From assembly GCF_900312815.1 (NCBI RefSeq), contig NZ_OMPE01000008.1, forward strand, positions 248,001-312,000: 64,000 bases of DNA. The letters run 5' to 3'. The notes under the pieces are model-generated. The model saw only the letters and a program-made list of their open reading frames with translations, had not been told where the DNA came from and did no database searches. The stretch comes from Aquimarina sp. AU474 (GTDB lineage Bacteria; Bacteroidota; Bacteroidia; Flavobacteriales; Flavobacteriaceae). Position numbers and translations under genes: made by a program. This document shows, one piece after another, positions 9,654 to 17,723 of the stretch (the stretch's first letter is position 1; every line of letters begins with the position of its first letter).

Positions 9654-9680
9654 GGGTAATGAAATTGTTTCTAGAGCACT
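9654..9680 (+). promoter_or_regulatory. GGGTAAT-N16-CACT element (proposed ECF promoter) for the lipoprotein gene at 9756
   Basis: GGGTAAT (9654-9660) and CACT (9677-9680) are separated by 16 nt, 75 nt upstream of the start codon. The 14 bases beginning with GGGTAAT match the divergent copy in 13 of 14 positions, giving an imperfect inverted repeat with 9584-9597. Confidence 0.6.
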
Positions 9681-9755
9681 TAAGTGTAAAATAGCTTTAT
9701 AGGCGGATACCGAAAAGCCTTTAATAGAGTAGGTTTATTTTAATACACGCACACA

Positions 9756-10592
9756 ATGAAATCTTTAAAGCACTTAACAGTATTAGTTTTCGTATTAATT
9801 GGTTTTTTATCTTGTACAAATGATTACGAACTTAAAAAAGAAGCAAATAAACAATTAGGAGTAGAGGAAATTTTCAAGAATTATAATAACAAGCTAAAAA
9901 AAGAAGTTGTACAAAAAAAAGGGGGGAAATTTTGGCAAGCTGTCAAAGTTGCTTTGGCTGATGTAGCTGCCGGTGTTGGATCGTTTTTGGTAATGGATTG
10001 GATTACGGATGGAGAAGGTGAGTTTATTACTGCAGGCGTTGTATCTGCTGCCGCAGGAGCTGCTTCAGATGCGGTATCAACATCATTTAATGGTTCTGGT
10101 ATTGGTTCTTTTGATATAAAGTATAAATTACCTGATCATTATGCAAAATGGGATTTGGGTGAACGACATAATGATATATTAAGAAATGTTTATCATCATA
10201 ATATTCAGATAGACCAATATATCCTATCAATTTATGGAGAAGAAGTATTGTCTGTTTTCAATTCAGATGAAGTTGTACAGATGAAATCAAAAATCTTGGA
10301 TATAAGTACTAATTATTTAAATTCAGGTTTTGAATTAGATTATTTGGTTGAGGAGTATAAAAAACAGGAGTTAATTTCTCAAAATGTGGCAATAGTTTTT
10401 ACTCATTTGCAAGAAGGGCTTTTATTATGTAATTCGGATACTGATGTTTCTTTACTTTTATCTTTTTACTCTAAGAATATTATGGATTCTAAAGAACTAC
10501 AAGAAAAAGAAAAGGAATCGTTGTTTATTGCACTTTCTATTGCGAGGAGTTCTTTAAATTATTGGGTAAACTTCACTCGACAAACGAACTAA
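9756..10592 (+). CDS. Unrecognised lipoprotein with Ala/Gly-rich hydrophobic segment
   Basis: The 278-aa protein has a lipoprotein signal (lipobox GFLS, Cys20). A charged helical stretch (23-55) ends in KKGG at residues 54-57. It is followed by an Ala/Gly/Val-rich, weakly hydrophobic segment (about 63-105; ALADVAAGVG and AGVVSAAAGAASDAV) interrupted by an acidic turn. The remainder (about 115-278) is an ordinary helical domain. The glycine-zipper-like segment resembles membrane-inserting peptides and bacteriocin-like cores, but I cannot assign a family. Its promoter element and position tie it to the CHAT/S8 locus, so it may be a substrate or effector of those proteases; this is inference. 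Confidence 0.6.
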   Translation: MKSLKHLTVLVFVLIGFLSCTNDYELKKEANKQLGVEEIFKNYNNKLKKEVVQKKGGKFWQAVKVALADVAAGVGSFLVMDWITDGEGEFITAGVVSAAAGAASDAVSTSFNGSGIGSFDIKYKLPDHYAKWDLGERHNDILRNVYHHNIQIDQYILSIYGEEVLSVFNSDEVVQMKSKILDISTNYLNSGFELDYLVEEYKKQELISQNVAIVFTHLQEGLLLCNSDTDVSLLLSFYSKNIMDSKELQEKEKESLFIALSIARSSLNYWVNFTRQTN

Positions 10593-10611
10593 TACAACTC
10601 TTCTTAAATAA

Positions 10612-13425
10612 TCAATCAAATGAGCGTTGTTTTTTTGATTGATTATTTTTATTTTTTCTAAAATAGATTAACCAGATACTACCAATTAGTATTAAAAGTA
10701 AACAAATATACAGTAGGTAGTTGTGTTCATTTGATAAAGTATTTTTTGTACTTCCAGTCAAAATTAATGGAGCCCAAAAATATGGTGAGTTCTCCGATAA
10801 TTGATGTTCTTTTAGGTATAAAAGTTTTGCCTGTCTTAAAGCAGTTGATTTTGATTTTCCTTTTTTTAAGTTGGCATAAAAATTTAAAATAATTTTAGAA
10901 TTTGATTTTTCGTTTGTACTCCATAAGGAAGAGATTATACTGCGGGACCCCGAATGAAAAAAACCACGAGATAAACTCATGATGCCTTCTCCAGGCTGTA
11001 ACTCTCCAATATTAGTTTTACAAGCATCCAGAATAACCAAGTCAGCTTGGTTTTTTATAAAGTATAATTCGTTCAACGTTATTTTTTCATCATAAAAAGA
11101 TATCCAAGGTTCTTGATTACCAATTGCACTGGCATGCGTAGATAAATGAATTATGTTGTAATCATTGGCAAGAGTAATAAAGTTAGATTTTATGGCTTGA
11201 TCTTGATATAAAATTTTACCAGAAAATTGTTGCTCAATTTTTTTCATTTTATATGTACTCCGGTTCAGACTAGCTAACTTTTGATTTTTAAAATGAATTG
11301 GAGCAAATCCAATTAGATTTGATTTAGGATTTCGATTTTTTTGCTCAATTTTTTTTAATAAGGATATTGAATAAGCATAGCTTATCTCTGCAGAATATAT
11401 TAAATACGAAGGTGAGTTTTTATCAGTATATGTTTCGGTAATTAAAGTTTCAAAAGGAAAACTTTGTAATATATAATCTGGGATTATTAGTGTTGTTTTA
11501 TTGGATAATAATTTAGTAGCATTTTTAAAGGGAAACAACTTGTTAAAGGCCGAAAAGGATTTTTTAGTAAAAACATCTAATTGCAGCTGGGTAGCAAATG
11601 GTTTGGATACCAATTTATTAATTTCTAAGATTTCTCGATTTAAAATGTTAACATCAGGAATTTTAAAGAAATGAGTTTCTTTATTAGTAATAAACAGGCC
11701 ATATCCTTCATTTTCATTTAAAATGTACTGCACAATATTATTAGAGGAGGAGAGGTGTTCTGAAAATACTTCATCAAACAAAGAAATACCTATTTCTTTT
11801 TTATAAGTATAATAACCAGGGTATTCATTTTCTAGAGAATTTATAAAATTCTCATACTCTTTTTTTTGTTTAAATATAAGCGATTGCCTTTGTTGTTCTG
11901 TATAGGTTGTATCCAGTTTAAGCTGTTTAATCGTTTTATAAGTTCTTTGTTTGAGATTATATTCTCTATCTTTTATGTATTCAGGAAGAATAGCTCTGTT
12001 TTTTGCTTCTTCATGAGTTAGGTTTTCCAATAGAGACAAAGCTTTACTTTTTTCCATAAAGTAAAAAGCTTGTTTAGAGTTGTTTAATTTGTGGCAAATA
12101 GAAGTTGCTAACATATATAGATCCACTCCTTTTTTTCTCCAAAAATATTTTGATTGTTGTTCACTACTTTCGGATCGTATAATGTCAATGACTTTATCGG
12201 CCAACATAACTGTTGATAGAGCGTGTCTAAGATAACCTACGTTTTTTGTTTTTAAATAGAATTTGTACCATGCATTAGCTTTGTCTTTTAGGTAATTTTC
12301 TAAACCAATTTTATTAGAGGATTGTGCTAATATATCTAAAGAAGGTAGTTCTTGATAATCGTAATTCTCACCGTTCTTAATAGTATGATTTATGGCTTTT
12401 TGATAATGTATTAATGCTTCATTAAAATCTTTTTTAAAAACATAGTAATCACCAAGATTATCATAAACGGATGTTCTATACTTATCATATCGTAATGCTT
12501 CCTGATAATATTTGTAAGCAATATCATGTTTTTTAATTCTAGAATGTATATATCCCAAATTGTTATATATCTGCGAAACGTGACTTTTGTTTATTTTTTC
12601 TAAATTTAAACTTAAAGTCAATGCTTTATTATAGTAAGATATAGCTTTATTAAACTGACCTAATTCATCATAGGTATTTCCATATCCATTATATATTTCA
12701 ATTCGCCTTTTTTTTTGATCTATGGTAGATAAATGTGAAATAACCTCCTCTGTTTTTTCTAAGTATTGTATAGTTTTGGTGTAATTAGAAACTTTTCCTG
12801 TTTTATAATAGGCCATGGAAAAGCCTAAATATATACGATATAATTCTTTTGATAATGTAGGTTTTTTTGCTTTTATAATAGTGTTTTCACCTTCTTTTAG
12901 GTAATCTATTGCCTTATAATAATCTCCTCGCTTTAAGTATAAATTGGATAATCCTAAGCTATAAGCTTTAATCACATAAGTATCTTTATGAGATTGTTTA
13001 ATTAAGGTTTTAAAAGTTTTTATAGCACTTACCTCATTTCCAGAGTTTTTATACATATAGGCAAGATTGTTATAACTTTTATTTACGATAGATGGGATAG
13101 AGTCGATGAATTTTTTCTGAATGTTGAGTGCTTTTTTTCCATTTAGTATTGCATTTTCATAGTCTTTATTGCGATAGTTAAATTTGCTAAAATAATTGTA
13201 AATGAAACTTAATTGAATCTCTTCGATATAAGGCCTTTTAGTATCTATGTATTCATTAATTTTTTTTACTCTGGTAGAGTAATTATAGTCGAGATTCTCT
13301 AAATTGTTGTATTCAATTTCTAAGGTTTTTGAAAGATCTTGAGCATTCAAAAAGTTGAAAAAAAGGAAAAAAAGACAATAACTAAAAGTCACATAATAGT
13401 TTGACTGATTAAAGGGGTTCCACAT
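10612..13425 (-). CDS. Exported TPR-CHAT caspase-like protease
   Basis: The 937-aa protein begins with a signal peptide (residues 1-28, ending in FLNAQ). About 10 tetratricopeptide repeats follow (about 60-450; NNLAYMYKNSGN, NGYGNTYDELGQF, NNLGYIHSRIKK), then a linker, then a C-terminal CHAT domain (about 640-890). The predicted Cys-His dyad is His764 (HLSTHA) and Cys802 (LDACKT). A transmembrane helix at about 903-921 is followed by a basic tail. CHAT domains are caspase-clan peptidases; TPR-CHAT proteins include Csx29 of the type III-E CRISPR protease system, but this one is predicted to face the periplasm. It lies 107 bp downstream of the S8 peptidase gene on the same strand, so the two are probably one transcript. 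No separate copy of the shared promoter element precedes it. Confidence 0.85.
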   Translation of the reverse strand: MWNPFNQSNYYVTFSYCLFFLFFNFLNAQDLSKTLEIEYNNLENLDYNYSTRVKKINEYIDTKRPYIEEIQLSFIYNYFSKFNYRNKDYENAILNGKKALNIQKKFIDSIPSIVNKSYNNLAYMYKNSGNEVSAIKTFKTLIKQSHKDTYVIKAYSLGLSNLYLKRGDYYKAIDYLKEGENTIIKAKKPTLSKELYRIYLGFSMAYYKTGKVSNYTKTIQYLEKTEEVISHLSTIDQKKRRIEIYNGYGNTYDELGQFNKAISYYNKALTLSLNLEKINKSHVSQIYNNLGYIHSRIKKHDIAYKYYQEALRYDKYRTSVYDNLGDYYVFKKDFNEALIHYQKAINHTIKNGENYDYQELPSLDILAQSSNKIGLENYLKDKANAWYKFYLKTKNVGYLRHALSTVMLADKVIDIIRSESSEQQSKYFWRKKGVDLYMLATSICHKLNNSKQAFYFMEKSKALSLLENLTHEEAKNRAILPEYIKDREYNLKQRTYKTIKQLKLDTTYTEQQRQSLIFKQKKEYENFINSLENEYPGYYTYKKEIGISLFDEVFSEHLSSSNNIVQYILNENEGYGLFITNKETHFFKIPDVNILNREILEINKLVSKPFATQLQLDVFTKKSFSAFNKLFPFKNATKLLSNKTTLIIPDYILQSFPFETLITETYTDKNSPSYLIYSAEISYAYSISLLKKIEQKNRNPKSNLIGFAPIHFKNQKLASLNRSTYKMKKIEQQFSGKILYQDQAIKSNFITLANDYNIIHLSTHASAIGNQEPWISFYDEKITLNELYFIKNQADLVILDACKTNIGELQPGEGIMSLSRGFFHSGSRSIISSLWSTNEKSNSKIILNFYANLKKGKSKSTALRQAKLLYLKEHQLSENSPYFWAPLILTGSTKNTLSNEHNYLLYICLLLILIGSIWLIYFRKNKNNQSKKQRSFD

Positions 13426-13532
13426 ATTAGTTAGTTACATATTGTCTAAAATAACTATCTTTTTTGTTTTAAAAAAACAAAGCAATAATGAGTATTTATT
13501 CAAATTTCAAGATATCTTGTGAAATTGATATA

Positions 13533-14789
13533 TCATTCTATAAGAAGATTGTATTTTATTTCAGAAACAAAACTCAAATTTGTACCATTAGTTTCCAATT
13601 GATTTAGCATAGTGGCAGAAGTAGTATAACCATTCGTATAGTATTTAGCGGATTTTGCAGTTACTAATGGAGCTGCATAAGAAGTTCCAGATACTTCATA
13701 ATAATTGTAATTATTATCATGTATGGATATCAAATCACCAAAAGATAAAAAATCTACACTAAATGGACCATAATTAGAAAAAGAAGCGATAGCGTTTTGA
13801 GTATAATTAATACTTCCAATTGCTACTATATTATCTAATGTATATGAAGAAGGATAGTGGATTGTGTTATCGTTATTATATTCATTATTTCCAGAAGAGG
13901 TTATATGCAAAATATCAGGGTTTTCACTGATAAATTTTCTAAGCAAATTCCCAGAGGTACCATACCAACCAAAACTCATGTTAATAATAGAAATTGGAGA
14001 TTTTATTGTTTTCAAATAACTACACTGTAGAGTAAAATTGGTTGTTTTGCCTAAGTGATTAAAAGCTTTAATTGATAGTATTTGGTAATCGGTTACATTT
14101 TCTTCTCGTAATTTATTAATAACACGAAGTGTAACCAATGTACCATGACCATTATCATCATAAACATTAGCGTCATGGTTGATAAAATCCCATCCAGATA
14201 ATTCTATTTCTTTACCAATTTCGCATAGTACATCATTAGATTCGGGGTTATATAAAAATGGGTGATTCAAAGAGAATTTATTAAAATCTATTCCTGTATC
14301 AATAATGGCTATTGTTACTCCTGTATTTTGAGATTTGATATAAGAAGAGATTAAATTATTGTTTTGACCTTGAGACCCTCCATTTCCATTAATTGCATCA
14401 TCATTATAGAATGTGAATTCATAATCCGTTCCTTCCACACCTCCCTCTTCAGAAATGTCTTCCTTTTCTCCTTCGATATTAATGCCTCGACCAAACTCCC
14501 ATTTTTCAATCCTGTCGGTTGTGCAATCACATTTTTCATATCGAATAACATGATATTTTTTTCTTAAACTATCTTTTAAGTTTTCGCTAATTCCCGTTTG
14601 ATATTCTATAATTAACTCTTTGCTAGATTTTCTAGCATAATTTATTAGATTTTTTGGATTACTTGTATTTGGAGTGATTTTATTATATACATCTGGCACT
14701 AATTGTTCATCATGGATATCTTCATTCGTACATCCAAGGATAAAAAAACATATTATTAGTATGTGGTATGAAAATTTCATGCTTTTCAT
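13533..14789 (-). CDS. S8 (subtilisin-like) lipoprotein peptidase
   Basis: The 418-aa protein has a lipoprotein signal (lipobox FILG, Cys20), a pro-region of about 130 residues and a subtilase domain. The catalytic triad is complete: Asp164 (AIIDTGID), His215 (DDNGHGTLV) and Ser370 (SGTSYAAP), with the oxyanion Asn at about 301 (TSSGNN). It should act in the periplasm or at the outer membrane. The chain ends shortly after the catalytic domain, with no T9SS sorting domain. A second in-frame ATG lies three codons downstream. It leads the S8-CHAT unit and is preceded by the GGGTAAT-N16-CACT element. Subtilases next to CHAT proteases suggest a proteolytic relay; the substrate is unknown. Confidence 0.85.
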   Translation of the reverse strand: MKSMKFSYHILIICFFILGCTNEDIHDEQLVPDVYNKITPNTSNPKNLINYARKSSKELIIEYQTGISENLKDSLRKKYHVIRYEKCDCTTDRIEKWEFGRGINIEGEKEDISEEGGVEGTDYEFTFYNDDAINGNGGSQGQNNNLISSYIKSQNTGVTIAIIDTGIDFNKFSLNHPFLYNPESNDVLCEIGKEIELSGWDFINHDANVYDDNGHGTLVTLRVINKLREENVTDYQILSIKAFNHLGKTTNFTLQCSYLKTIKSPISIINMSFGWYGTSGNLLRKFISENPDILHITSSGNNEYNNDNTIHYPSSYTLDNIVAIGSINYTQNAIASFSNYGPFSVDFLSFGDLISIHDNNYNYYEVSGTSYAAPLVTAKSAKYYTNGYTTSATMLNQLETNGTNLSFVSEIKYNLLIE

Positions 14790-14824
14790 TTCATTTGTGT
14801 TTTTAAATATTATTTTTATCCTAT

Positions 14825-14851
14825 AGTGTATAAAACATTATTTTATTACCC
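14825..14851 (-). promoter_or_regulatory. GGGTAAT-N16-CACT element (proposed ECF promoter) for the S8-CHAT unit
   Basis: On the minus strand GGGTAAT (14845-14851) and CACT (14825-14828; extended TACACT) are 16 nt apart, 35 nt before the S8 start codon. It matches the two elements at 9.6 kb in both blocks and in spacing. Confidence 0.6.
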
Positions 14852-15049
14852 ATTTTTTATAAAATAGAGCAGCATGATTTTGGTGTGTAGTTTCTGTTTT
14901 AAACTTATAATATGGGCTTTTCAGATTTCAAGATAATATTTGTAATGTTTTCCAACACACAAATTTATTTATAAAAAAACACTTAAGGTTATATTGTATT
15001 ATGCTTAGATTAAATTTTTCTACAGAAAAACTTGAAACAGGTTGATTTT

Positions 15050-15613
15050 ATGAGTAAGAATAGTATACCTAAAGGTAAGTTTATAAATGCATTAGTCCAA
15101 GGTGATGACCTTGTCATTTTGGAAATTTATGAGCGTTTTTTCCCAAAAGCACTAGTCTATATTTTACAAAACAAAGGAACTCATAGTCAAGCTAAAGATA
15201 TTTTTCAAGAAGCATTACTGTGTATTGTTATTGGCGTGAAGGAACGAAACTTGAAAGTTGATTGTTTTGAGGCATATTTATATACTATTTGTAAAAACAT
15301 GTGGAAAAAAGAATTAGAAAAACTAAAAAAACGGGTAATAAAAGAGGATGTAATAGCACTAGTAGATAAAGAAACTAATTTTGCTTTGTTTATGATTGAA
15401 CAGGAACAATTAGATTTGTATAGAGAAAAATTCGGTATGCTTTCAGAGAATTGTAAGGAAATATTGTCTTTATTTTTTAATGAAATGTCCTATGATGAAA
15501 TAGTAAAAGAACTTGCTTATGCTACTGTTAATACTGCTCGACAACGAATATTTAAGTGTAAAAAAAAGTTAATTGAAATGATAAAATCGGATAGCCGATT
15601 TAACCAATACTAG
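15050..15613 (+). CDS. ECF-like RNA polymerase sigma factor of the CHAT/S8 locus
   Basis: The 187-aa protein has a region 2-like part (about 20-95; AKDIFQEALL, AYLYTICKNMWKK) and a region 4 helix-turn-helix (about 125-180; LSENCKEILSLFFNEMSYDEI and NTARQRIFKCKKKL). There is no region 3, as in ECF sigma factors. The first ATG, at 15050, is used; the frame stays open to a TTG at 15032. It is followed after 8 nt by a membrane protein with an anti-sigma-like N-terminus, the usual ECF/anti-sigma arrangement. It is divergent from the S8 gene. The shared GGGTAAT-N16-CACT element is absent from its own 5' region, so it is probably not autoregulated by that element. Confidence 0.85.
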   Translation: MSKNSIPKGKFINALVQGDDLVILEIYERFFPKALVYILQNKGTHSQAKDIFQEALLCIVIGVKERNLKVDCFEAYLYTICKNMWKKELEKLKKRVIKEDVIALVDKETNFALFMIEQEQLDLYREKFGMLSENCKEILSLFFNEMSYDEIVKELAYATVNTARQRIFKCKKKLIEMIKSDSRFNQY

Positions 15614-15621
15614 TTATAAGA

Positions 15622-16452
15622 ATGAAGTTTGAGGATAGTACATACGATCAAATAAATGCTTATTTATCAGGAATAATGAATCAGGTCGATAAAGAACTAT
15701 TTGAATTAAGGATTAAAACTGATTCTGAATTGAGAGCAGAAGTTGACCTTCATCGTTCTTTAAAATCTACTTTTGGAAAAGAAGCATGGAGTACAAGGGA
15801 GGATATGAAGAACGGTGATGAAATACTTGAAATTAAAAACTTAAGAAAAGGAGAATTGTATACCGGTATTGAAGTAAACATCCAAGAAGTAAGCAACCAG
15901 TATTTTAAAAACATAGATAGTGAAAAGAATAAAAAATGGAGAAACTACTTGGGTATTATAGCTGCTGTGTTATGTGTCTTATTATTAACTTATTATTTTA
16001 ATACTGCTAATTCGTCAGTCAATTCATTGTATTCAGATTATAATGATTGGAGGGAATTACCCTCGTTAACAGTTCAAGGAGATCCTGAGAGTTATTTAGC
16101 CAAAGCAGAACAACTTTTTTATGAAAAAAGATATAATGAAGCTATTTCTATTTTTGATACTGAGTTAAAGAATCAACCAGAAAACAAGATTAATGGTTTG
16201 GTACCTTATATTCTAGTATATACAGGAGTGTGTTATTTAGAATTAGAAGATTATGAAAGTGCTTTGAAAACATTTGATATTTTACTTAAGAGTAATGCAT
16301 TGGATCGATCTAAGGGTTATTGGTATAAAGCATTGGTTTATATGAAAAAAGGAGATAAGGAACGAACCAAAGAGCAATTATCACTAATCCTAAAAGATGA
16401 AAAGAATTTTAATTTAAATAAAGCAAAATTATTGTTAGAAAAATTGGATTAA
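15622..16452 (+). CDS. Membrane anti-sigma-like protein with periplasmic TPR domain
   Basis: The 276-aa protein has a cytoplasmic N-terminal part (1-105) whose first 50 residues (INAYLSGIMN, ELFELRIKTDSELRAEV) resemble the short helical anti-sigma segment of Bacteroidetes ECF partners. One transmembrane helix follows (109-126), then a periplasmic TPR domain (about 155-276; AEQLFYEKRYNEAISIF, YTGVCYLELEDYESALKTF). It starts 8 nt after the sigma gene, so the two are co-transcribed. The likely job is to hold the sigma factor at the inner membrane and release it when the TPR domain senses, or is cleaved by, a periplasmic partner. The TPR could contact the TPR-CHAT protease. This is inferred from architecture. 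Confidence 0.7.
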   Translation: MKFEDSTYDQINAYLSGIMNQVDKELFELRIKTDSELRAEVDLHRSLKSTFGKEAWSTREDMKNGDEILEIKNLRKGELYTGIEVNIQEVSNQYFKNIDSEKNKKWRNYLGIIAAVLCVLLLTYYFNTANSSVNSLYSDYNDWRELPSLTVQGDPESYLAKAEQLFYEKRYNEAISIFDTELKNQPENKINGLVPYILVYTGVCYLELEDYESALKTFDILLKSNALDRSKGYWYKALVYMKKGDKERTKEQLSLILKDEKNFNLNKAKLLLEKLD

Positions 16453-16514
16453 ATTTTTATTGATATACAATCTAGTATTCCATTTTAAAAACTTGTTATG
16501 TAGCAGTATTCTTT

Positions 16515-17375
16515 TTAACGCTTGTAGGATACAATTTGATCCATTAGTATTGATGTTCCTAAGTCTTTAGGATTTAGATTTAGGTCGATTGTTTCTTCTT
16601 CTTCTTCGATAGACTCCTCAATGCTTTTATGCTTTAAATCCTTATAATGCATTAACTGCCATTTTTTATCGTGATACTCTAGAGAGGTAAGGTTTTCGAT
16701 CCAATCGCCAGAATTAAGATAAAGACATGAACCATTTTTATTGGTAAACTCTCTCATTTGAGGTTGATGAATATGGCCACAAACTACATATTGATATTTA
16801 TTTTTTACGGCTAGTTCTCCAGCAACATCTTCAAAATCATTAATATATTTCACAGCTTTTTTTACACTGTTTTTGATTTTTTTGGATAAAGAAAATTTTT
16901 CTTTTCCTAATTTCACTAAAATCCAATTGATTAATTGATTTACAAGAATTAACATATCGTATCCCCAACCTCCTAGTTTGGCTAACCATTTAGCATTCTG
17001 TATCGATGCGTCAAAAATATCGCCGTGAAAAAACCATGCCTTTTTATCGTCGAGATCTATTACTAATTTATCGAGTAATTTAAAATTACCCATTTCAGTA
17101 TCACTAAACTTACGCAGCATTTCATCATGATTTCCTGTAATATAGATTACTTCGGTCCCTTTAGAGGCAAGGGCTATAATCTTTTTGAGTATTTTAAGAT
17201 GTGATTTTGGAAAATATCGCTTCCTAAATTGCCATATATCAATAATATCACCATTAAGAATAAGTTTTTTAGGTTTAATACTGTTCAAATAACTAAGGAG
17301 TTCTTTTGCATGGCAACCGTAAGTCCCCAAATGAACATCAGAAATAACTACAAGATCCACAGGACGTTTCTTCAT
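16515..17375 (-). CDS. LpxH-like UDP-2,3-diacylglucosamine diphosphatase / calcineurin-type phosphoesterase
   Basis: The 286-aa metallophosphoesterase has the full motif set: SDVHLG, GDIIDIW, GNHDE, HGD and GHIHQP, which bind the dinuclear metal centre. Length and the intervening helical cap fit the LpxH-like family of Bacteroidetes, which removes UMP from UDP-2,3-diacylglucosamine in lipid A synthesis. The start at 17375 (MKKRPVDL) is preferred over an upstream hydrophobic extension beginning at 17408. The C-terminal 40 residues are acidic (a run of Glu near residue 255) and probably disordered. Confidence 0.75.
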   Translation of the reverse strand: MKKRPVDLVVISDVHLGTYGCHAKELLSYLNSIKPKKLILNGDIIDIWQFRKRYFPKSHLKILKKIIALASKGTEVIYITGNHDEMLRKFSDTEMGNFKLLDKLVIDLDDKKAWFFHGDIFDASIQNAKWLAKLGGWGYDMLILVNQLINWILVKLGKEKFSLSKKIKNSVKKAVKYINDFEDVAGELAVKNKYQYVVCGHIHQPQMREFTNKNGSCLYLNSGDWIENLTSLEYHDKKWQLMHYKDLKHKSIEESIEEEEETIDLNLNPKDLGTSILMDQIVSYKR

Positions 17376-17723
17376 AAAATAACTTATAGCTACAAATAAA
17401 ATACTCAAAGGTTAAAGTATAATTAAGGCAGTGTCAGCAGATTGTTATCGATATTTCAAGTTTTTGAGATAATATTAAGAGAACATTATGTGAAGATTAT
17501 TGTCAAAAAGGTTTAAACATAATTTTATTAAAACAAAACACCTATGATTTTAAAATCATTTTTTTTTAGATAATGTGTCATACTATTAATTACAATTGAT
17601 CGTCTATGTCTTTATATATACCTGCTCTTTAGTAAAGTAATCGATTGTTTTATGTATATAAATAAGAGTGTAACATCTTGTTCGAATACGTATTGATTCT
17701 ATTATTCTAAAAAGAAAGTTTTA
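17376..17723. other. 348-bp divergent intergenic region
   Basis: There is no gene in this stretch between the lpxH-like gene and the gluconate operon. It contains a 16-bp perfect palindrome (17544-17559, ATGATTTTAAAATCAT) followed by a run of T on the plus strand. This could be an operator or a terminator-like hairpin, but no plus-strand gene lies upstream to terminate. Confidence 0.4.

Noticed and set aside
17544..17559. Palindrome followed by T-run as a plus-strand terminator
   Set aside because: No plus-strand gene precedes it for several hundred bases, so it is recorded only as a possible operator in the intergenic entry.
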